This document shows positions 61,697 to 64,000 of a DNA stretch of 64,000 bases, piece by piece. Location of the stretch: the NCBI GenBank assembly GCA_049115695.1, contig JAGDZR010000003.1, forward strand, positions 1-64,000, in the 5' to 3' direction. The first letter of the stretch is position 1, and each line of letters opens with the position of its first letter. The notes under the pieces are model-generated. The model made no database searches and was not told the origin of the DNA. It saw only the letters and a program-made list of their open reading frames with translations. Position numbers and translations under genes: made by a program. This DNA is from JAGDZR01 sp049115695 (GTDB lineage: Bacteria > Bacteroidota > Bacteroidia > Cytophagales > Cyclobacteriaceae).

Positions 61697-62646
61697 AACT
61701 TGTATTGATAGCTAGCACTAAGTACAGCATGTCGTGTAAGTCCATCAGGATTGACTTCACGATCCATCAGTTTATGACCATAAATGATTTTAATGCCATT
61801 TCTGATATCAAAACTATATCCGAAACTGCCTAATGCAGAAAGAGCCAATCCGGTAGTTCCTTCTCTTTTTATTCGCGAATCCGTATCCGGGTTGTAGACC
61901 TCATCCATCGTTATTCGATAAATGGGTAAAAGCCCCAAGCTGACATTCCAATTAAGAAATCTAAAATTCCGTTCTGCTCTCAACATGATGTCAGTACCTC
62001 TTCTCAGATTTCTCCCTACATCATATTTCCGAATGTAGGCTTGATCGGGGTATTCTGGCCAGTCAGACCATTGGAAATAGTTCTCGTTAGCTGTCAATGC
62101 CAACTGAACCCCTGTTGCGAAAAGCCATTTGTTGTTAAGAATGGAGGCACCCGCTACTAAGTCATACGACCCGAGTGTTATTTGATAGTACATGGGCATG
62201 TCGACATTGACGCCTCCTGTATGATCTGAGCTTAGTTGGGCATTGGATTTACCTGTAGGAACTTTAGCTCCCACTGTGGCCCCAATGTTCCAATTGCCAA
62301 CTTGTCCTACGTTTCTGGACATGCTGATTGAAATATCGCCAATACCATTGTTTTTGCCCATACTGCCGTCTACAAACATATAGGGTACTTTAAGTTGAAC
62401 TGTGTTTTTCTCAAGAAGACTTGCATTGAACTCTAAAGTATGAGCTGTGATAATGGGTGTAAGTGTAGACTGGCCTCTGTAATAATTGTATTCCAGCGAT
62501 CTCAATTTGAGTACTACACGTTTATTGTAATGCTGATCAGGTCGCATGGCACCCATGGTGCAGAAGCCGGCATCACTACACCCCTGACCAACTGCAAGAA
62601 TAGTGAAAAGGACCATTGGCCCTAATAGGAGTATTTTTTTGACCAT
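61693..62646 (-). CDS. Outer-membrane beta-barrel protein partnered with CHAT
   Basis: The 317-aa protein has a signal peptide ending ILAVGQ. It also has Cys-bearing GCSDAGFC early in the mature part and a barrel of alternating strands ending HAVLSASYQYKF with terminal Phe. Strings such as NWNIGATVGAKVPTGKSN fit transporter-like outer-membrane families. ATG at 62646 is preferred to an upstream in-frame ATG (62703), which would add 19 residues before the signal peptide. It precedes the CHAT gene in a coupled unit and may anchor or export its partner. Confidence 0.78.
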   Translation of the reverse strand: MVKKILLLGPMVLFTILAVGQGCSDAGFCTMGAMRPDQHYNKRVVLKLRSLEYNYYRGQSTLTPIITAHTLEFNASLLEKNTVQLKVPYMFVDGSMGKNNGIGDISISMSRNVGQVGNWNIGATVGAKVPTGKSNAQLSSDHTGGVNVDMPMYYQITLGSYDLVAGASILNNKWLFATGVQLALTANENYFQWSDWPEYPDQAYIRKYDVGRNLRRGTDIMLRAERNFRFLNWNVSLGLLPIYRITMDEVYNPDTDSRIKREGTTGLALSALGSFGYSFDIRNGIKIIYGHKLMDREVNPDGLTRHAVLSASYQYKF

Positions 62647-62864
62647 GAGCGATTGATTCAGAACATAAAGATAATCTTTCAAGAAAATCTTTAAAAAATT
62701 CAATGCATTATTAAACCCTGAAGCTGATTATTCCAATGAACGTCTCCGACTCATTCTGCATAGTTATTAAATGATAACCTCAATTTCATGTCACCAGTGA
62801 ACGCGCTAGCAACTAGTGAAACAATGTAATTGCATTTAAATCTGACCAGGATATGATCGCTTTG

Positions 62865-63731
62865 TTACTCCACAACTTCGTTGAGCGTTACTGTGAAAAT
62901 GAGCGTTGCATCAGGAGGTATCGAACCAGAACCATCTGTGCCATATCCATATCTGGATGGAATGAACATCATAATCGTACCGCCTTCACTTACATATGGC
63001 ATCAAAATTTTCCATCCAGTAATCAAATTACTCAATCCAAATGTGACCTCATTACCTGCATCAAAGACATTGTCATCCAACAGATATTTTCCTTCATAAT
63101 CTACATTTACACGGCTGTCAGCGGCTGGGTATTCTCCATCACCTTCTTCGATGATTACATATCTGAGACCTTTGGTTGAGTCAATTTCTGCAACAAGATT
63201 CTTATCGGCAATGTATTCATCAATGATCTGTTGTTCATATTCAAGTTGGCCCAACACTTTGTTGAGTTTAACTTCAAAATGTAAGACTGAATTGCCAGGA
63301 ACTTTTCCTTCAAAGGCAGCTTCAGGTCCAAATCCATAGTATGATGGAATGAACATTTGAATCGAACCACCATTGTTGATATAGGGAAGGAGAATCCGCA
63401 TACCTGGTAATAATCCGGCTAGCTTGTAATATGCGCTATCCTCATTGATAAATGTTTCTGTTTGACCTAGCACACGTCCAGTCAAACTCAGGTTAGTCCA
63501 GCTTTCTTGTATTGGAATTTCTCCAGTCCCTTGTTCCTCGATATAGTAGTACAATTGCTCATAGATGGAATCTTTGACAACAGGGATATTGTTGTTATCT
63601 AAATAATTCTCAATTATGACTACTTCTTTTTCAAATTGTTCGAAAGGATCAAATTCGTCATCGGGTTCTCGAATACACCCTGTAAGTGCGGCCAAAGAGA
63701 TTAAAAGAAATAGCAGAGATAAAATTCGCAT
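62865..63731 (-). CDS. Lipoprotein with two FKBP-type PPIase domains
   Basis: The 288-aa precursor has a lipobox LTGC (Cys19) and two tandem FKBP domains (about 65-155 and 180-288). The sequences GILLPYINNGGSIQMFIPSYYGFGPEAAFEGKVPGNSVLHFEVKL and ILMPYVSEGGTIMMFIPSRYGYGTDGSGSIPPDATLIFTVTL show the C-terminal FKBP pattern twice. FKBP domains catalyse cis-trans proline isomerisation or act as chaperones. As a lipoprotein it folds envelope proteins. No operon partner is within sight. Confidence 0.9.
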   Translation of the reverse strand: MRILSLLFLLISLAALTGCIREPDDEFDPFEQFEKEVVIIENYLDNNNIPVVKDSIYEQLYYYIEEQGTGEIPIQESWTNLSLTGRVLGQTETFINEDSAYYKLAGLLPGMRILLPYINNGGSIQMFIPSYYGFGPEAAFEGKVPGNSVLHFEVKLNKVLGQLEYEQQIIDEYIADKNLVAEIDSTKGLRYVIIEEGDGEYPAADSRVNVDYEGKYLLDDNVFDAGNEVTFGLSNLITGWKILMPYVSEGGTIMMFIPSRYGYGTDGSGSIPPDATLIFTVTLNEVVE

Positions 63732-63794
63732 TTGCTGATTTAATTAATTTGAGTTTTGAGCTCGCAAAAATAATGCCTGCATTGATATTGCAAA

Positions 63795-64000
63795 CTATTT
63801 TGTAAGTAGTTCTAGTCGGATAAACCATTTTCTTAAGAAAAATAAGATGGTCAATCCAAAGAAGGATGTAAGAACCGCAAACAGGATGGACATTTGACCA
63901 TCAACATCCATTGCATCGATAACTTGTCTGATACCATAAGCCATGCACAGCACCAGTAGCGGTAGCACGAATAGTCGATCAACCTGAAACGATAAAATCA
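63795..64000 (-). CDS. C-terminal end of a membrane protein (partial)
   Basis: A minus-strand frame open to the window edge ends at TAG 63795. The visible 68 residues have two hydrophobic helices (VLPLLVLCMAYG and ILFAVLTSFFGLTILFFL) separated by a polar loop and end KWFIRLELLTK. No family can be named from this fragment. Confidence 0.6.
   Translation of the reverse strand, partial: ILSFQVDRLFVLPLLVLCMAYGIRQVIDAMDVDGQMSILFAVLTSFFGLTILFFLRKWFIRLELLTK

Noticed and set aside
1..64000. CRISPR array or prophage
   Set aside because: No spaced direct repeats of CRISPR size and no capsid, terminase, portal or integrase gene was seen; the closest repeats are the 321-bp coding repeats and the 20-bp CCGG set.

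Overview
This window comes from a Bacteroidota genome, most likely a marine Cytophagales relative; that placement is an inference. The signs are a T9SS C-terminal sorting domain, ECF sigma/FecR signalling, about 800-residue MacB-like permeases, many lipoproteins with an early Cys, AT-rich DNA, frequent TTG/GTG starts with weak Shine-Dalgarno signals, a menaquinone pathway and a type II (GlnII-type) glutamine synthetase. One tRNA is visible: tRNA-Pro(TGG) at 13240-13314. I see no CRISPR array, rRNA, prophage or intact insertion sequence.

Layout. 1-13057 (+): the 3' part of a giant repeat-rich T9SS-secreted surface protein overlaps a beta-barrel outer-membrane protein. Then comes a tightly packed five-gene set: a membrane-anchored PKD protein, two large periplasmic paralogs that resemble TssR of the Bacteroidetes type VI secretion system (one with a von Willebrand A domain), an ABC ATPase and an FtsX-like permease. 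No T6SS sheath, tube, baseplate or ClpV gene is present, so this looks like a stand-alone trans-envelope machine and is the best candidate for an undescribed system. 13058-18258: tRNA-Pro, MFS transporter, PII-AmtB pair, CvfB-like RNA-binding protein and two small c-type haem proteins. 18310-25168: MacB-like permease and two amidohydrolase genes. 25229-29306: a nitrogen-assimilation group (second Amt, outer-membrane porin, GlnII). 29400-31782: a small accessory patch with a 38-aa ORF, a palindrome, CCGG repeats, a lipoprotein, an ECF sigma factor with an overlapping membrane partner, and a small membrane protein.

31942-40629: topoisomerase IV genes parE and parC separated by a lipase and a membrane protein, then a TrmH-like methyltransferase, a SanA-like protein, a TerB-like protein and a rhomboid protease. 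40662-50572: radical SAM protein, then a menaquinone block (menE, menB, menD, menF and a hotdog thioesterase) split by an ECF sigma/STN-domain/FecR module that lacks a TonB receptor, then a histidine phosphatase. 50579-56173: bacterial NHEJ (LigD and Ku) with a DUF72 gene and a downstream TPR gene plus a small gene. 56174-64000 (-): alpha/beta hydrolase, a lipoprotein with Calx-beta-like repeats and a VWA domain, a secreted TPR-CHAT protease-like protein with an outer-membrane partner, a tandem-FKBP lipoprotein and the end of a membrane protein.

The genes work together in four clear groups. Nitrogen uptake and assimilation is served by AmtB/PII and Amt/porin/GlnII. Menaquinone synthesis is served by the men genes. 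Double-strand break repair is served by Ku/LigD. Envelope processes are served by the TssR-like/PKD/ABC set and by the VWA/CHAT set. All family calls are from reading motifs and sequence character; no database search was run.
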